This document shows positions 45,209 through 54,179 of a DNA stretch of 64,000 nucleotides, in pieces. The notes below the pieces were generated by a model, which did no database searches, was not told the origin of the DNA, and saw only the letters and a list, made by a program, of their open reading frames with translations. Each line of letters opens with the position of its first letter. Position 1 is the stretch's first letter. Made by a program: the position numbers and the translations under genes. This stretch comes from a bacterium (GTDB taxonomy: Bacteria; Hinthialibacterota; Hinthialibacteria; Hinthialibacterales; Hinthialibacteraceae): NCBI GenBank assembly GCA_016125385.1, contig WGLV01000003.1, positions 1 to 64,000 of the forward strand, read 5' to 3'.

Positions 45209-45961
45209 CTACGCATCGCGCATGTAAAACTTGTCACCAAGGTAGGTTTCGCGCACGATAGGATCATTGACAAGTTCGGAAGAAGAACCCTGCGTCAGTA
45301 TTTTTCCTTCGTGAACGATATAGGCGCGGTCGGTGACTTCAAGCGTCTCACGAACGCTGTGGTCGGTTATGAGGATGCCGATACGGCGTTTTTTCAATTT
45401 GCGGATAATTTCCTGCAGCTCTGACACTGCAATGGGATCGACTCCCGAAAACGGCTCGTCGAGCAACAACAGCCGGGGCTTGGCGGCGAGCGCGCGGCAG
45501 ATTTCGAGCCGCCTTTTTTCGCCGCCGGAAAGCGTCTCGGCCTTCTGCCCTAACAGATGAGTCAATTCGGCTTCGTTGAGCAACTGGCGGCATTGCGAAT
45601 CGCGCAACGAGGGCGTCATCGGCATGTTTTCCAATACCACCATGATGTTCTCTTCCACCGTGAGGCGGCGAAAGATCGACGGTTCCTGCGAAAGGTAGCC
45701 GATTCCCATGCGTGCGCGCTGAGTAAGCGTCTTCTTTGTGATGTCGGCGCCGTCGAGAAAGATACGGCCTCCGTCCGGCTGAAGAATCCCCATGATCATA
45801 CGGAAAGTCGTGGTTTTGCCGGCGCCATTAGGCCCGAGCAGGCCGACGATTTCTTTCGCGTTGACGCGCAGGCTCACCTGGCTGACCACCGTCTTCGCGC
45901 CGTAACGTTTGACGAGGTCAATCGCCTCCAGAGTCGCAGCCGTTGAGGGTTGTTGTTTCAC
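45209..45961 (-). CDS. lptB: LPS export ABC transporter ATPase LptB
   Basis: A 250-residue ATPase of the LptB2FG complex that pulls LPS out of the inner membrane. Walker A GPNGAGKTT, Q-loop region YLSQEPSIFRRLTVEEN, signature LSGGEKRR, Walker B RLLLLDEPF and the H-loop ITDHSVRETLEVTDRAYIVHEGKI are present. The C-terminal YLGDKFYM matches LptB. It starts at GTG 45961, which overlaps the stop codon of the upstream methyltransferase gene by 4 bases. LptA, LptC and rpoN, its common neighbours, are absent; here it ends an operon with envelope-sugar genes. This shows an outer membrane with LPS or a related glycolipid. Confidence 0.96.
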   Translation of the reverse strand: MKQQPSTAATLEAIDLVKRYGAKTVVSQVSLRVNAKEIVGLLGPNGAGKTTTFRMIMGILQPDGGRIFLDGADITKKTLTQRARMGIGYLSQEPSIFRRLTVEENIMVVLENMPMTPSLRDSQCRQLLNEAELTHLLGQKAETLSGGEKRRLEICRALAAKPRLLLLDEPFSGVDPIAVSELQEIIRKLKKRRIGILITDHSVRETLEVTDRAYIVHEGKILTQGSSSELVNDPIVRETYLGDKFYMRDA

Positions 45962-46782
45962 AAAACGTTCCTCTTATACGCCACCAATCCCATATAGGGA
46001 GCGAAGTTGGGCGTGACCGCGGCGAGAAATTTGTTTTTCAGGCTCATGGCGTGGGCGCGCTGTTCGATAATGAAACCCTTGCGGCGCAGGCAGGAAGACA
46101 GATCCATCGGGTTGGAAAGATACACGCTGTCGGCGTCGCCTCCTATGCGATTCTCAGACAAATCCGGTTCGCGGTACGTAAACGCGGGGCGCAGTGAAAA
46201 CTTCTTGCGCAATGACAGAGTCAGGTTGCGCATCAGCCACGACCACGCCTGGGATGGGGTTTCCGCGAACACCGGACGACCTTCGCCGCCCATCATCATT
46301 CGTAACAGATCGTATGCGGGCAGATAGGGCGATATCAGATTGGGCGAATGGAAGAAGATCCATCCCCCCGGCTTCAGCACGCGGCTCATTTCCTCCAGCA
46401 GCGCCGGAACGTCGGATATATGCTCGACGAATTCAAAAGCCGCGACGGCGTCGAAACAACCATCGGAAAAGGGCAGGCGCAGGGCGTCCGACGCGACCAG
46501 ACCCGTTTCCGGATTCGCCTGCTTCTCCACCGCAAGAAAAAGCGGCGACCAGTCGGCTCCGACGGCGTCGTAGCCGCGCTGAATCAGCATGCGAGTAGAC
46601 AACGCGGCGCCGCACCCCAGATCGAGCACGCGCGCCGGTTTGCGCAGATAGCGCTCAACCAGAATCAGGTACGGTTCGAGAAAACGCTCGTCGTGCGTGA
46701 TCAGGTCGTCGCGATACAGCGTGCTGCTCTGATAGTATCGTTTGAGATCGCCGGCGAGCTCCGGCCGCGGCGGCTGGCTCAT
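45958..46782 (-). CDS. Class I SAM methyltransferase in envelope operon
   Basis: A 274-residue methyltransferase. VLDLGCGAALSTRMLIQRG (about 50-68) is motif I, VGADWSPLFLAVE is motif II, and FDAVAAFEFVEHISDVPALLEEMSRVLKPGGWIFFHSPN gives motifs IV-VI. This is typical of the UbiE/Methyltransf_11 group. A longer C-terminal part (about 170-274) may bind substrate. It sits 3 bp after a WbpA-like dehydrogenase gene and overlaps lptB by 4 bases, so a surface sugar or lipid substrate is plausible, though unproven. Confidence 0.85.
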   Translation of the reverse strand: MSQPPRPELAGDLKRYYQSSTLYRDDLITHDERFLEPYLILVERYLRKPARVLDLGCGAALSTRMLIQRGYDAVGADWSPLFLAVEKQANPETGLVASDALRLPFSDGCFDAVAAFEFVEHISDVPALLEEMSRVLKPGGWIFFHSPNLISPYLPAYDLLRMMMGGEGRPVFAETPSQAWSWLMRNLTLSLRKKFSLRPAFTYREPDLSENRIGGDADSVYLSNPMDLSSCLRRKGFIIEQRAHAMSLKNKFLAAVTPNFAPYMGLVAYKRNVL

Positions 46783-46785
46783 TCA

Positions 46786-48102
46786 TCACGCCTTTACGAT
46801 TTTATCGCGGTGGTTTTTGACGTCCTTTGTGGCGTTCCGGGTATCGACCACCAGTTGCGCGTGTTCAGACACCCACTCGTAATCGATGCAGGAATGATCG
46901 GTCAGAATGAACACCGCGTCGCTCTCTTTTACGACCGCCTCGGTCAGTTCAATCGACGAAAGCCCCAGATCGCCATGCCGTCCCTTGGGATACACGGGAA
47001 TATATGGATCGTGATAACTCACATTAAAGTCCCACTCGCGCATGAACTCGACCACCTTAAGCGCGGGCGACTCGCGCACGTCGTCAACGTCTTTCTTATA
47101 CGCGACGCCGAGTACGAGAATTTTCGCTCCCTTCACGACCTTGCCCCGCTTCGCCAGAGCCTCGACCAGTTTGTTCACCACGTAACGCGGCATACCGGTA
47201 TTGATTTCGCCCGCCAGTTCGATAAAGCGGGTTGAGAATTCATACTCACGGGCTTTCCAGGTCAGATAAAAAGGATCGATCGGGATGCAATGCCCTCCCA
47301 GACCGGGGCCGGGATAAAACGGTTGATAACCGAACGGCTTGGTAGCGGCCGCGCCGATGACTTCCCATACGTCGATGCCCATTCGTTCGCACAGCATCTT
47401 CAACTCATTCACCAGAGCGATGTTGACCGAACGGTAGATATTTTCGAGCAGTTTGGTCAGTTCGGCGGTCTGCGTGGACGACACCTGAACCACGTTATCG
47501 AATATGCACTGATACAGCGCGACGCCCGTCTCAAGACATGCGGGCGTCGTTCCGCCAAACACTTTCGGAATGGTTCGAGTAGTATAATCCTTGCGGCCCG
47601 GGTCTTCGCGCTCGGGCGAGTAAGACAGAAAGAAATCGACGCCTACTTTCAGGCCTTTGGCTTCGAGTTTGGGACGGATGCGCTCTTCCGTGGTCCCCGG
47701 ATAGGTTGTGCTCTCCAGCACGATCAGTTGACCTTTACGCAAGGTTTCCGCGATGGCGTCCGCCGTGGCGTCGACCGCGCCCAGATCAGGTTCGCGATAT
47801 TCATCCAGCGGGGTTGGGACGCAGATCAGAATCGCGTCGACTTCGCTCAGGCGGTGATAATCGACCGTCGCTTCAAAAAGCCCTCCATCCACCAGTCCTC
47901 GTATTTTTTCAGAAGAAATATGGTGAATATACGATTCGCCTTTTTGTAATTTATTAACTTTCACGGGGTCGATATCAAACCCAATCGTCTTGAATCCCGA
48001 TTTTGTGGTTTCGAGAACGATCGGCAATCCGACGTACCCCAACCCAACCACGCCGACAACCGCTTCACGGCTTTGAATTCGGCCAATCAATTGTTCTTTC
48101 AT
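46786..48102 (-). CDS. UDP-sugar 6-dehydrogenase, WbpA/TviB-like
   Basis: A 438-residue nucleotide-sugar dehydrogenase that oxidises C6 of UDP-GlcNAc-type sugars to uronic acids in two NAD+ steps. The N-terminal Rossmann motif GVVGLGYVGLP, central VPTPLDEYREPDL and ESTTYPGTTEE, and the catalytic cysteine in GGHCIPIDPFYLTWKA are present. The C-terminal domain has LGVAYKKDVDDVRESPA. WbpA-type enzymes supply glycans of O-antigen or capsule. It is first in the operon with a methyltransferase and lptB. It is divergent from smpB over about 185 bp. Confidence 0.93.
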   Translation of the reverse strand: MKEQLIGRIQSREAVVGVVGLGYVGLPIVLETTKSGFKTIGFDIDPVKVNKLQKGESYIHHISSEKIRGLVDGGLFEATVDYHRLSEVDAILICVPTPLDEYREPDLGAVDATADAIAETLRKGQLIVLESTTYPGTTEERIRPKLEAKGLKVGVDFFLSYSPEREDPGRKDYTTRTIPKVFGGTTPACLETGVALYQCIFDNVVQVSSTQTAELTKLLENIYRSVNIALVNELKMLCERMGIDVWEVIGAAATKPFGYQPFYPGPGLGGHCIPIDPFYLTWKAREYEFSTRFIELAGEINTGMPRYVVNKLVEALAKRGKVVKGAKILVLGVAYKKDVDDVRESPALKVVEFMREWDFNVSYHDPYIPVYPKGRHGDLGLSSIELTEAVVKESDAVFILTDHSCIDYEWVSEHAQLVVDTRNATKDVKNHRDKIVKA

Positions 48103-48288
48103 GCTGAAGAAGACTCCTGACTCGGTATGCGATTGACATCAACACATGATTCCGGCTCAACAGAGGCTCGCTCGCCCATCGTGACGCGGGGGCCTCAAAC
48201 CGAAGCCCAATCATACTCGGAAGTTCGATGAAATCGAAGATTTTCAGCGTATGCGTTCCGGGCGTTGATTCGATGAGGGATCGCCGCC

Positions 48289-48810
48289 ATGATGATCTAC
48301 GATCGCCCGGCGTTTCCGGTTATTGAACTCATGACGAAAAAAGACCAATCCAAACCAGAACATAAAAACGCGGCTCAGAATCGCAAAGCGCGCCACGAAT
48401 ATCATATTCTTGAAACCTTTCAGGCGGGCATCGCCTTGCAGGGTACCGAGGTCAAGTCGCTTCGCCAGGGCAAAGCGAATCTGCAGGATAGCTACGCCAG
48501 TATCGAGAAGGGCGAAATCTATCTTCTTGATTGCCACATCAGCCCTTACGAACAGGGGAACATCTACAATCACGATCCCCGGCGCCCACGCAAACTGCTG
48601 ATGCACAAAATGGAGATCATCCGCCTGTTCAGCAAGGTACAGCAGAAAGGCTATACCCTCGTCCCCTTAAAAATCTATTTCGTTCGCGGCAAGGCCAAGG
48701 TCGATATCGCTCTGGCGCAGGGTAAAAAACTCTACGACAAGCGCGAAGATATCAAACGGCGCGACATCGACCGTGAGATGGAACGCGCCAAGTCTGAAAA
48801 ATACCGCTGA
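48289..48810 (+). CDS. smpB: SsrA-binding protein SmpB
   Basis: A 173-residue partner of tmRNA in ribosome rescue. Core blocks: [97 protein letters not shown] and the basic [11 protein letters not shown] tail. ATG 48289 is preferred because GAGGGA lies 9 bases upstream. It adds 14 residues before the usual start-like MTKKDQSK at 48331, which lacks a ribosome site. The tmRNA gene itself was not found in the flanking gaps. A DUF374 acyltransferase gene follows 14 bp later. Confidence 0.95.
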   Translation: MMIYDRPAFPVIELMTKKDQSKPEHKNAAQNRKARHEYHILETFQAGIALQGTEVKSLRQGKANLQDSYASIEKGEIYLLDCHISPYEQGNIYNHDPRRPRKLLMHKMEIIRLFSKVQQKGYTLVPLKIYFVRGKAKVDIALAQGKKLYDKREDIKRRDIDREMERAKSEKYR

Positions 48811-48824
48811 ACGGCGTTTCCACC

Positions 48825-49502
48825 ATGAAGTCAAAATCGCTCCCCTTCATCGTTTCCCATGCCGCTCACGCCTATATACAATGCTGGGGGGCCACCAACC
48901 GGCTCGAATCGATCGGTCGCGAATTTAACGCGGACCGTATTCGAAACGGCGGCCCGTTTATCTTCTGTTTCTGGCACAGCCGCCAGATTTTCCCTCTCTA
49001 TTATTATAAAAACACGGGCGTCTCGACGCTGGTATCAAAAAGCCGCGACGGCGAATTCATTACTCAGACGATTCGGCGGTGCGGGCTGGAAGCCAGCCGG
49101 GGGTCCTCGTCACGCAACGGGTCGGAAGGCTTGCTCGGCTTGTTGCATTGGCTGAAAAAAGGCCACAGCGTCGCGGTTACGCCGGATGGACCGCGCGGAC
49201 CACGCGAAACCGTTCAATCCGGAATCATCCATCTCGCCCGCCTCGCCGGCATCCCGATCATGCCCGCGACATGGGCGGCGTCGCGATGTTTGAGAATGAA
49301 AAGCTGGGACCATTTCATGGTTCCCCTGCCATTTGGCGTTGTGCGTGAAGTGATTGGAAAAGACGTCGCCGTTCCCATAGACGCCAGCAGCGATGTCATG
49401 GAAGAAAAGCGGATTGAATTACAGGAGGAAATGCGGCGTATCACCCGTCTCGCCGATGAAATTCTGCCGGAAAGTCAGCGCTTCCCGCTCGATAACACCT
49501 GA
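48825..49502 (+). CDS. DUF374 lysophospholipid-acyltransferase-like protein
   Basis: A 225-residue protein of the DUF374 family, a relative of LPLAT acyltransferases often found in LPS biosynthesis settings. Seen: FCFWHSRQIFPLYYY (His-containing box), STLVSKSRDGEFITQTIRRCGLEASRGSSSRNG, HSVAVTPDGPRGPRETVQSGIIHLARLAGIPIMP. It is probably peripheral on the inner membrane and may add an acyl chain to a lipid A-type core or act in an O-antigen route. It follows smpB by 14 bp and overlaps the convergent glycosyltransferase gene by 28 bp at the 3' ends. Confidence 0.88.
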   Translation: MKSKSLPFIVSHAAHAYIQCWGATNRLESIGREFNADRIRNGGPFIFCFWHSRQIFPLYYYKNTGVSTLVSKSRDGEFITQTIRRCGLEASRGSSSRNGSEGLLGLLHWLKKGHSVAVTPDGPRGPRETVQSGIIHLARLAGIPIMPATWAASRCLRMKSWDHFMVPLPFGVVREVIGKDVAVPIDASSDVMEEKRIELQEEMRRITRLADEILPESQRFPLDNT

Positions 49503-50605
49503 TGGTACTCCGCTTCCAACGCATCAATCGACCGAGTGAAATCAAATTCCCGCGAGGCTCGTTCTTTTGCGGCGCTTGAATACGCCGCGCGCAACGCTGG
49601 GTCACCGGTGATTTTTCGGATCGCATCCGCCAGAGCTTCTTCATCGCGCCGGGGAACCACCAGCCCGGTTTCCTCGTGCTGATTGACGAAACGCACCCCG
49701 GTGGGCAGATCGGTGCTGATGACGGGCGCTCCCTCTCTCATCGCCTCCAACAGAACATAACCAAACGCCTCATTGCGTTCGATGGACGGCAGAACGAAAA
49801 CGTCGGCGGCGCGATATAACGCCTTTTTTTCGGCTTCATCGACATGACCGAGAAAATGGACTTGGCCCGATGCGATCTGGTCTCGCGCCTGCTTTTCAAG
49901 CGAATCCCGCAGAGCCCCTTCTCCCGCGATCAGAAGCGTTCCATCCACGCGTTTCATCGCCCGCAAAAGATAGGGCAGTCCTTTATACCCAACCAGCCGC
50001 CCGACGAACAGAACGATTGGGTTTTTATACGCCGCGCGGATCGACGCCGCGGCGTTATCATCAATTTCATTTTTATCAGCGGGCAGACAGAGCGGCATCG
50101 GGACGCATCGTTCCAGATGAGATTGCAGCGGTTTCGAGTGTTGCATCAGAATAGGCGACGTCGTCAGAATTCGTTGACATCGCCCTAAAAACGCCTGTTC
50201 GTATGAATGCAGCAACGGCATGGCCCACGCCTGCCTGACAATATCGCTGTGCCAGGTGCATACGACCGGCGTCTGTGCGTCCACTCGCCGCGCCGCCAGC
50301 CATCCCAGGGGGAAAGGCGTATGCACGTGAACGACGTCAGGTTTAAGAGCGCGCAAACGGGAGGAATACCCCCAGGTGAGCGGTTGCGACATCCAGCTCC
50401 CCCAGCGTTTGACACGAATCACGCGGACGCCCGCCCGCCATTCGCGCGTTTCGAATCCGGCGTCGTTACAGACCAGCGCGGTGACGCGCCAGCCGCGCGC
50501 GGCCAGCGCCTCGCTGATGTCGCGCACATGGCGCTCAATGCCGCCCACCCAGGGCGGATACGCTTTATGAAGCATGACGATATGGGGACTGGTCCGTTGA
50601 CTCAT
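49475..50605 (-). CDS. Family 4 glycosyltransferase
   Basis: A 376-residue GT-B glycosyltransferase. The ATG at 50605 (MSQRTSPHIVMLHKAYPPWVGGIERHVRDIS) is preferred over a TTG three codons earlier; neither has a good ribosome site. The N-terminal domain carries PWVGGIERHV and DVVHVHTPFPLGWLA. The C-terminal domain has IVLFVGRLVGYKGLPYLLRAMK and the donor-binding block PSIERNEAFGYVLLEAMREGAPVISTD, including the E..G..LLEAM motif. The nucleotide-sugar donor and acceptor are unknown; envelope glycan assembly is likely given the neighbours. Confidence 0.92.
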   Translation of the reverse strand: MSQRTSPHIVMLHKAYPPWVGGIERHVRDISEALAARGWRVTALVCNDAGFETREWRAGVRVIRVKRWGSWMSQPLTWGYSSRLRALKPDVVHVHTPFPLGWLAARRVDAQTPVVCTWHSDIVRQAWAMPLLHSYEQAFLGRCQRILTTSPILMQHSKPLQSHLERCVPMPLCLPADKNEIDDNAAASIRAAYKNPIVLFVGRLVGYKGLPYLLRAMKRVDGTLLIAGEGALRDSLEKQARDQIASGQVHFLGHVDEAEKKALYRAADVFVLPSIERNEAFGYVLLEAMREGAPVISTDLPTGVRFVNQHEETGLVVPRRDEEALADAIRKITGDPALRAAYSSAAKERASREFDFTRSIDALEAEYHQVLSSGKR

Positions 50606-50815
50606 GCCGATCAAATCGTTCTTTCGCAGGCGGTTTTTCCCTTGCCAGATTCCATCGCCGGGTTACAAACTGAATGTATAATGATCGATAGCGGTGACGG
50701 AATAAAGTAATTCACGCCGCATTCAATTCAACCTTCGCGCCATTCACGATCACCATCATCCGAACCAGCGTCTTTGTTCAATCGAACCGATTTCACGATG
50801 GAGGCTTTTCATACG

Positions 50816-52225
50816 ATGACGCTTCCCAAAACTTTGGGCGATCTCAAGGCATCCGGCTACACGCCGCGCTCGGTCAAGACTGAAATGCGCGCCAACCTGA
50901 TCGAGCGCCTCAAAAACAAAAGCGCGCTGTTCCCCGGCGTTATTGGATATGATGACACCGTCATTCCCCAGATCGTTCACGCCGTATTGTCGCGGCACGA
51001 TATGATTTTCCTCGGTCTGCGCGGTCAGGCCAAAAGCCGCATGATCCGCATGTTGCCCTCGCTGCTGGATGAATTCCTTCCCATCGTGGATAGCAGCGAG
51101 ATCAATGACGATCCCTTTCATCCCGTCTCCAAATTCGCCCGCAAAACGATCGCCGAGCGAGGAGACGAAACCCCCATCGCCTGGCTGGATCGCGAACGGC
51201 GCTTCACCGAAAAACTGGCGACGCCCGACGTCACCATCGCCGATCTGATCGGCGACATCGACCCCATCAAGGCCGCGAAAATGCGGCTCGATCTGGCCGA
51301 TGAAGAAGCCATGCACTTCGGTCTCATCCCTCGCGCCAACCGGGGCGTATTCGCCGTCAACGAAGCGCCCGACCTGTCGCCCAAAATTCAGGTCGGCCTG
51401 TTCAACATCATGCAGGAACGCGACGTACAGATTCGCGGCTATTCGATTCGCATGCCGCTCGACGTGTGCCTCGTCTTCAGCGCCAATCCGCAGGACTATA
51501 CCAACCGAGGACGCATCGTGACTCCGCTCAAAGACCGGATTGGTTCTGAAATCCGCACACACTATCCACTCACTCGTGAAGATGGGATGTGCATTACCGA
51601 TCAGGAGGCCGACGTCGCCGCGCGCGACGGAATGGCGATCGTCATCCCCACTTTTATGAAACAGATCGTCGAAGAAATGGCTCGCGCGGCGCGTGAGGCG
51701 AAGGAGGTCGAACAGGCTTCCGGCGTCAGCGCGCGTTTCTCGATCACCAGTATGGAGAACATCGTCAGCAGCGCCGAACGCCGCGCGCTGCTCAATGGAG
51801 AAAAAGTGATCTGTCCGCGCGCCTGCGACCTCGTTTATGCGATGTCATCCATGACCGGCAAGATGGAACTCAGCTACGCGGGTGAAGAGCTGGGCGCCGA
51901 GCGGGTTTCACGGCGCATCATCCGGCAGGCGGTTCGAATCGTTTTCAATGAATATTTCGGCCATGACGATTGCCAGAGCACGGTCGACTGGTTTCAGAAA
52001 GACGCGGGGTCGTTCATGCTCGACGATTCCGTACCCGCGAAAGAACTGATCGGCCAGGCGGAAACGGTTCATGGTCTGCTGGGACGCGTCAAGGCATATC
52101 TCAAGGACGAAAAACTCGATACGCCGGAAGTCTTTGCGTCCGCGATAGAATTCATGCTGGAAGGGTTGTACGCCCACAAGCGGCTCAGCAAAACCAGTGT
52201 GAAGGGCAAAGTCGCGTACGGTTAA
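50816..52225 (+). CDS. MoxR-type AAA+ ATPase (Mg-chelatase-like)
   Basis: A 469-residue AAA+ ATPase. ATG 50816 is preferred (GGAGG 11 bases upstream), with in-frame ATGs at 50774 and 50798 as alternatives. Walker A GLRGQAKS is at residues 67-74. The Walker B region reads GVFAVNEAPDLSP, with Asn where AAA+ proteins usually have Asp before Glu. FSANPQDYTNRGRIVTPLKDRI supplies sensor I and the arginine finger. Such ATPases pair with a VWA protein to remodel or load metal into a target. The partner VWA gene follows 51 bp later. The target is unknown. Confidence 0.88.
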   Translation: MTLPKTLGDLKASGYTPRSVKTEMRANLIERLKNKSALFPGVIGYDDTVIPQIVHAVLSRHDMIFLGLRGQAKSRMIRMLPSLLDEFLPIVDSSEINDDPFHPVSKFARKTIAERGDETPIAWLDRERRFTEKLATPDVTIADLIGDIDPIKAAKMRLDLADEEAMHFGLIPRANRGVFAVNEAPDLSPKIQVGLFNIMQERDVQIRGYSIRMPLDVCLVFSANPQDYTNRGRIVTPLKDRIGSEIRTHYPLTREDGMCITDQEADVAARDGMAIVIPTFMKQIVEEMARAAREAKEVEQASGVSARFSITSMENIVSSAERRALLNGEKVICPRACDLVYAMSSMTGKMELSYAGEELGAERVSRRIIRQAVRIVFNEYFGHDDCQSTVDWFQKDAGSFMLDDSVPAKELIGQAETVHGLLGRVKAYLKDEKLDTPEVFASAIEFMLEGLYAHKRLSKTSVKGKVAYG

Positions 52226-52276
52226 TCCGTACTCAGACATTGAACGCCGCTGTGATGAATACAAACGAGGCGAACC

Positions 52277-53368
52277 ATGAGATATCTTTTCACGCAATAC
52301 GAAGGCGATGATGACGATGATCTGCTCGAACTGGCGCAATCGCTGCTTGAAAAGCTGAAAGATTATCTCTATCTGACCGATGGAGACGTACGCGCCGCGA
52401 TTCAGCTCATGATGGAAGACGGCCAGCTTGGCGGAGGCGAAGAAGCCGAAAAGAACGCTCAGGAGCTGATGCGCCTGCTTGAAAAAGCAGGATACATCGA
52501 CCGGCAGGGGCGCGTCAAAAAATTATCCGACAAAGGGCTTCGCCTTATCAGTGAAAAAACTCTGGAAGAATTGTTGACCTCGATTCAGAAAAGCCACACC
52601 GGTCATCACGAGATCGCTCAAAAAGGTTCGGGCGATGTGTATAACTATGAAAGCCGCCCGTGGCGATTCGGCGATCATCTCGACATCGATATTCCCCGGA
52701 CGTTTCAAAACGCCTTCATTCGCAACGGCGTCCAGCTGCCGGTCGACATCGATCAGGAAGATCTGGAGATCATCGAAACCGAACACATGAGCCGTTGCGC
52801 CACGGTTTTGATGGTCGATATCAGCCATAGTATGATCCTCTATGGCGAAGACCGTTTCACGCCGGCGAAAAAAGTCGCGATGGCGCTCTCTCACCTGATC
52901 CGGACCAAGTATCCGCAGGATTCGCTGAACATCATCCTGTTTTACGACGACGCGCGTGAGATATCAGTACAGGAGTTAATGACTTCTGAAGTCGGCCCCT
53001 ATTACACCAACACCAAGGCGGGTCTGGCTCTGGCTCAACGCATCCTGTCACGCCACAACACCGATAACAAACAGATCATCATGATCACCGACGGCAAACC
53101 TTCCGCCATCTGGCACAAAGGCGAAATCATACGCCATTCTTGGCTCGATCCGTGGATCATCCATGAAACGTTGATGGAAGCGGAGAAATGCCGCAACAAG
53201 GGCATCCGTATCAATACTTTTATGCTGGCGCGCGATTATGTGTTGATCGACTTCGTACAGAAACAGACCCAGATCACCAAAGGCAAGGCCTACTTCACTT
53301 CACCGCACACGCTGGGGCAATATCTGCTGGTGGATTTTATGAATCAGCGCCGCCACAAAATTCTATGA
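52277..53368 (+). CDS. VWA-domain partner of MoxR ATPase
   Basis: A 363-residue protein. Residues about 170-340 form a von Willebrand A domain with the metal-ion-dependent adhesion motif D181-I-S-H-S185 (VDISHSM), a downstream Thr/Asp region (TNTKAGLALAQRIL) and MITDGKPSAIWHKGE. The N-terminal 165 residues are helical with two very acidic stretches and a REK/SDKGLRLISEK winged-helix-like segment. MoxR/VWA pairs (such as RavA-ViaA, NorQ-NorD) act as chaperones. The order ATPase then VWA fits this. No metalloenzyme that might be the client is adjacent. Confidence 0.88.
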   Translation: MRYLFTQYEGDDDDDLLELAQSLLEKLKDYLYLTDGDVRAAIQLMMEDGQLGGGEEAEKNAQELMRLLEKAGYIDRQGRVKKLSDKGLRLISEKTLEELLTSIQKSHTGHHEIAQKGSGDVYNYESRPWRFGDHLDIDIPRTFQNAFIRNGVQLPVDIDQEDLEIIETEHMSRCATVLMVDISHSMILYGEDRFTPAKKVAMALSHLIRTKYPQDSLNIILFYDDAREISVQELMTSEVGPYYTNTKAGLALAQRILSRHNTDNKQIIMITDGKPSAIWHKGEIIRHSWLDPWIIHETLMEAEKCRNKGIRINTFMLARDYVLIDFVQKQTQITKGKAYFTSPHTLGQYLLVDFMNQRRHKIL

Positions 53369-53407
53369 CCGGAAACCTGAGGTCAACCGTTACACGTTTT
53401 TTTATGG

Positions 53408-53436
53408 AGAGGGGATGCTTTTTTCCTCTAATTTTT
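53408..53436 (+). terminator. Possible weak terminator after VWA gene
   Basis: AGAGGGGA (53408-53415) can pair, with G-U pairs, to TTTTCCTCT (53421-53429), followed by AATTTTTA. Weak. Confidence 0.35.
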
Positions 53437-53483
53437 ATAGAGTATGTTGGTGAAGCCATTTTTTTTAAAATTCGACGAGCGTA

Positions 53484-54179
53484 ATGAATACAGCGCAATT
53501 CTTTGATTTATCTTACGACCTGTTCTGTATCGCGGGTCTGGATGGGTACTTCAAGCGGGTCAATGCCGCTTGGGTTCACACCTTGGGTTATAGCGAATCG
53601 GAACTGCTGGGCAAACCTTTCCTTGATTTCGTTCATCCCGAAGATATCGAAAAAACCGCCAGTGAATTTGAAAAACTTTTAAATGGCGAGCGGTCCCACG
53701 GATTCAGAAACCGTTACATCGATAAACAGGATGGCGTCCACACGTTTGAATGGATTACGTTAAGCCACTTTGAAAGCGGAATCATATACGCGACGGCCCG
53801 TGATATCACCCGCCAACTGGAGACCGAAAACGAGATCAAACGGCATCAGGAAGAGTTAGACCAGCTGGTCGCGCAACGTACAGCGGACCTGATGGAATCA
53901 AACAGCCGGTTATTGACTGAAATCGCGGAACGAAAGCGCATTCAGGAAGAGAACGAAAAACTGATCGCCGAACTGCGAGAAGCGTTGTCGAGAGTAGAAA
54001 CGCTCAGCGGTTTGATTCCCATCTGCGCCAGTTGCAAGAAAATACGCGACGACCAAGGGTATTGGAGCCACGTCGAACAATATATTCAGGCTCATTCAAG
54101 CGCGATATTCAGCCACGGAATGTGTCCTGATTGCGCGGAGCAGTATTACGGAGACGCTGCGATCGAATCATCCGCGTGA
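53484..54179 (+). CDS. PAS-domain protein with coiled coil and C-terminal CxxC motif
   Basis: A 231-residue cytoplasmic sensor-like protein with no output enzyme. Residues 4-112 are a PAS fold (DLSYDLFCIAGLDGYFKRVNAAWVHTLGYSESELLG, then the HPEDIEKT and IIYATARDITR segments). A coiled coil (about 113-172) is followed by LIPICASCKKIRDDQGYW and HGMCPDC, four cysteines that could form a zinc site. This tail is common behind response-regulator or PAS modules in delta-proteobacteria and other phyla, and its role is unknown. The ribosome site is weak. It overlaps the convergent methyltransferase gene by 34 bp. Confidence 0.85.
   Translation: MNTAQFFDLSYDLFCIAGLDGYFKRVNAAWVHTLGYSESELLGKPFLDFVHPEDIEKTASEFEKLLNGERSHGFRNRYIDKQDGVHTFEWITLSHFESGIIYATARDITRQLETENEIKRHQEELDQLVAQRTADLMESNSRLLTEIAERKRIQEENEKLIAELREALSRVETLSGLIPICASCKKIRDDQGYWSHVEQYIQAHSSAIFSHGMCPDCAEQYYGDAAIESSA

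Noticed and set aside
46348-47235. A 295-codon plus-strand frame opposite the methyltransferase and WbpA-like genes
   Set aside because: It spans two well-recognised minus-strand genes and their junction; an artefact of codon use.
48103-48288. A tmRNA (ssrA) gene near smpB
   Set aside because: The divergent gap was read for tRNA-like ends and an Ala tag; none was seen.
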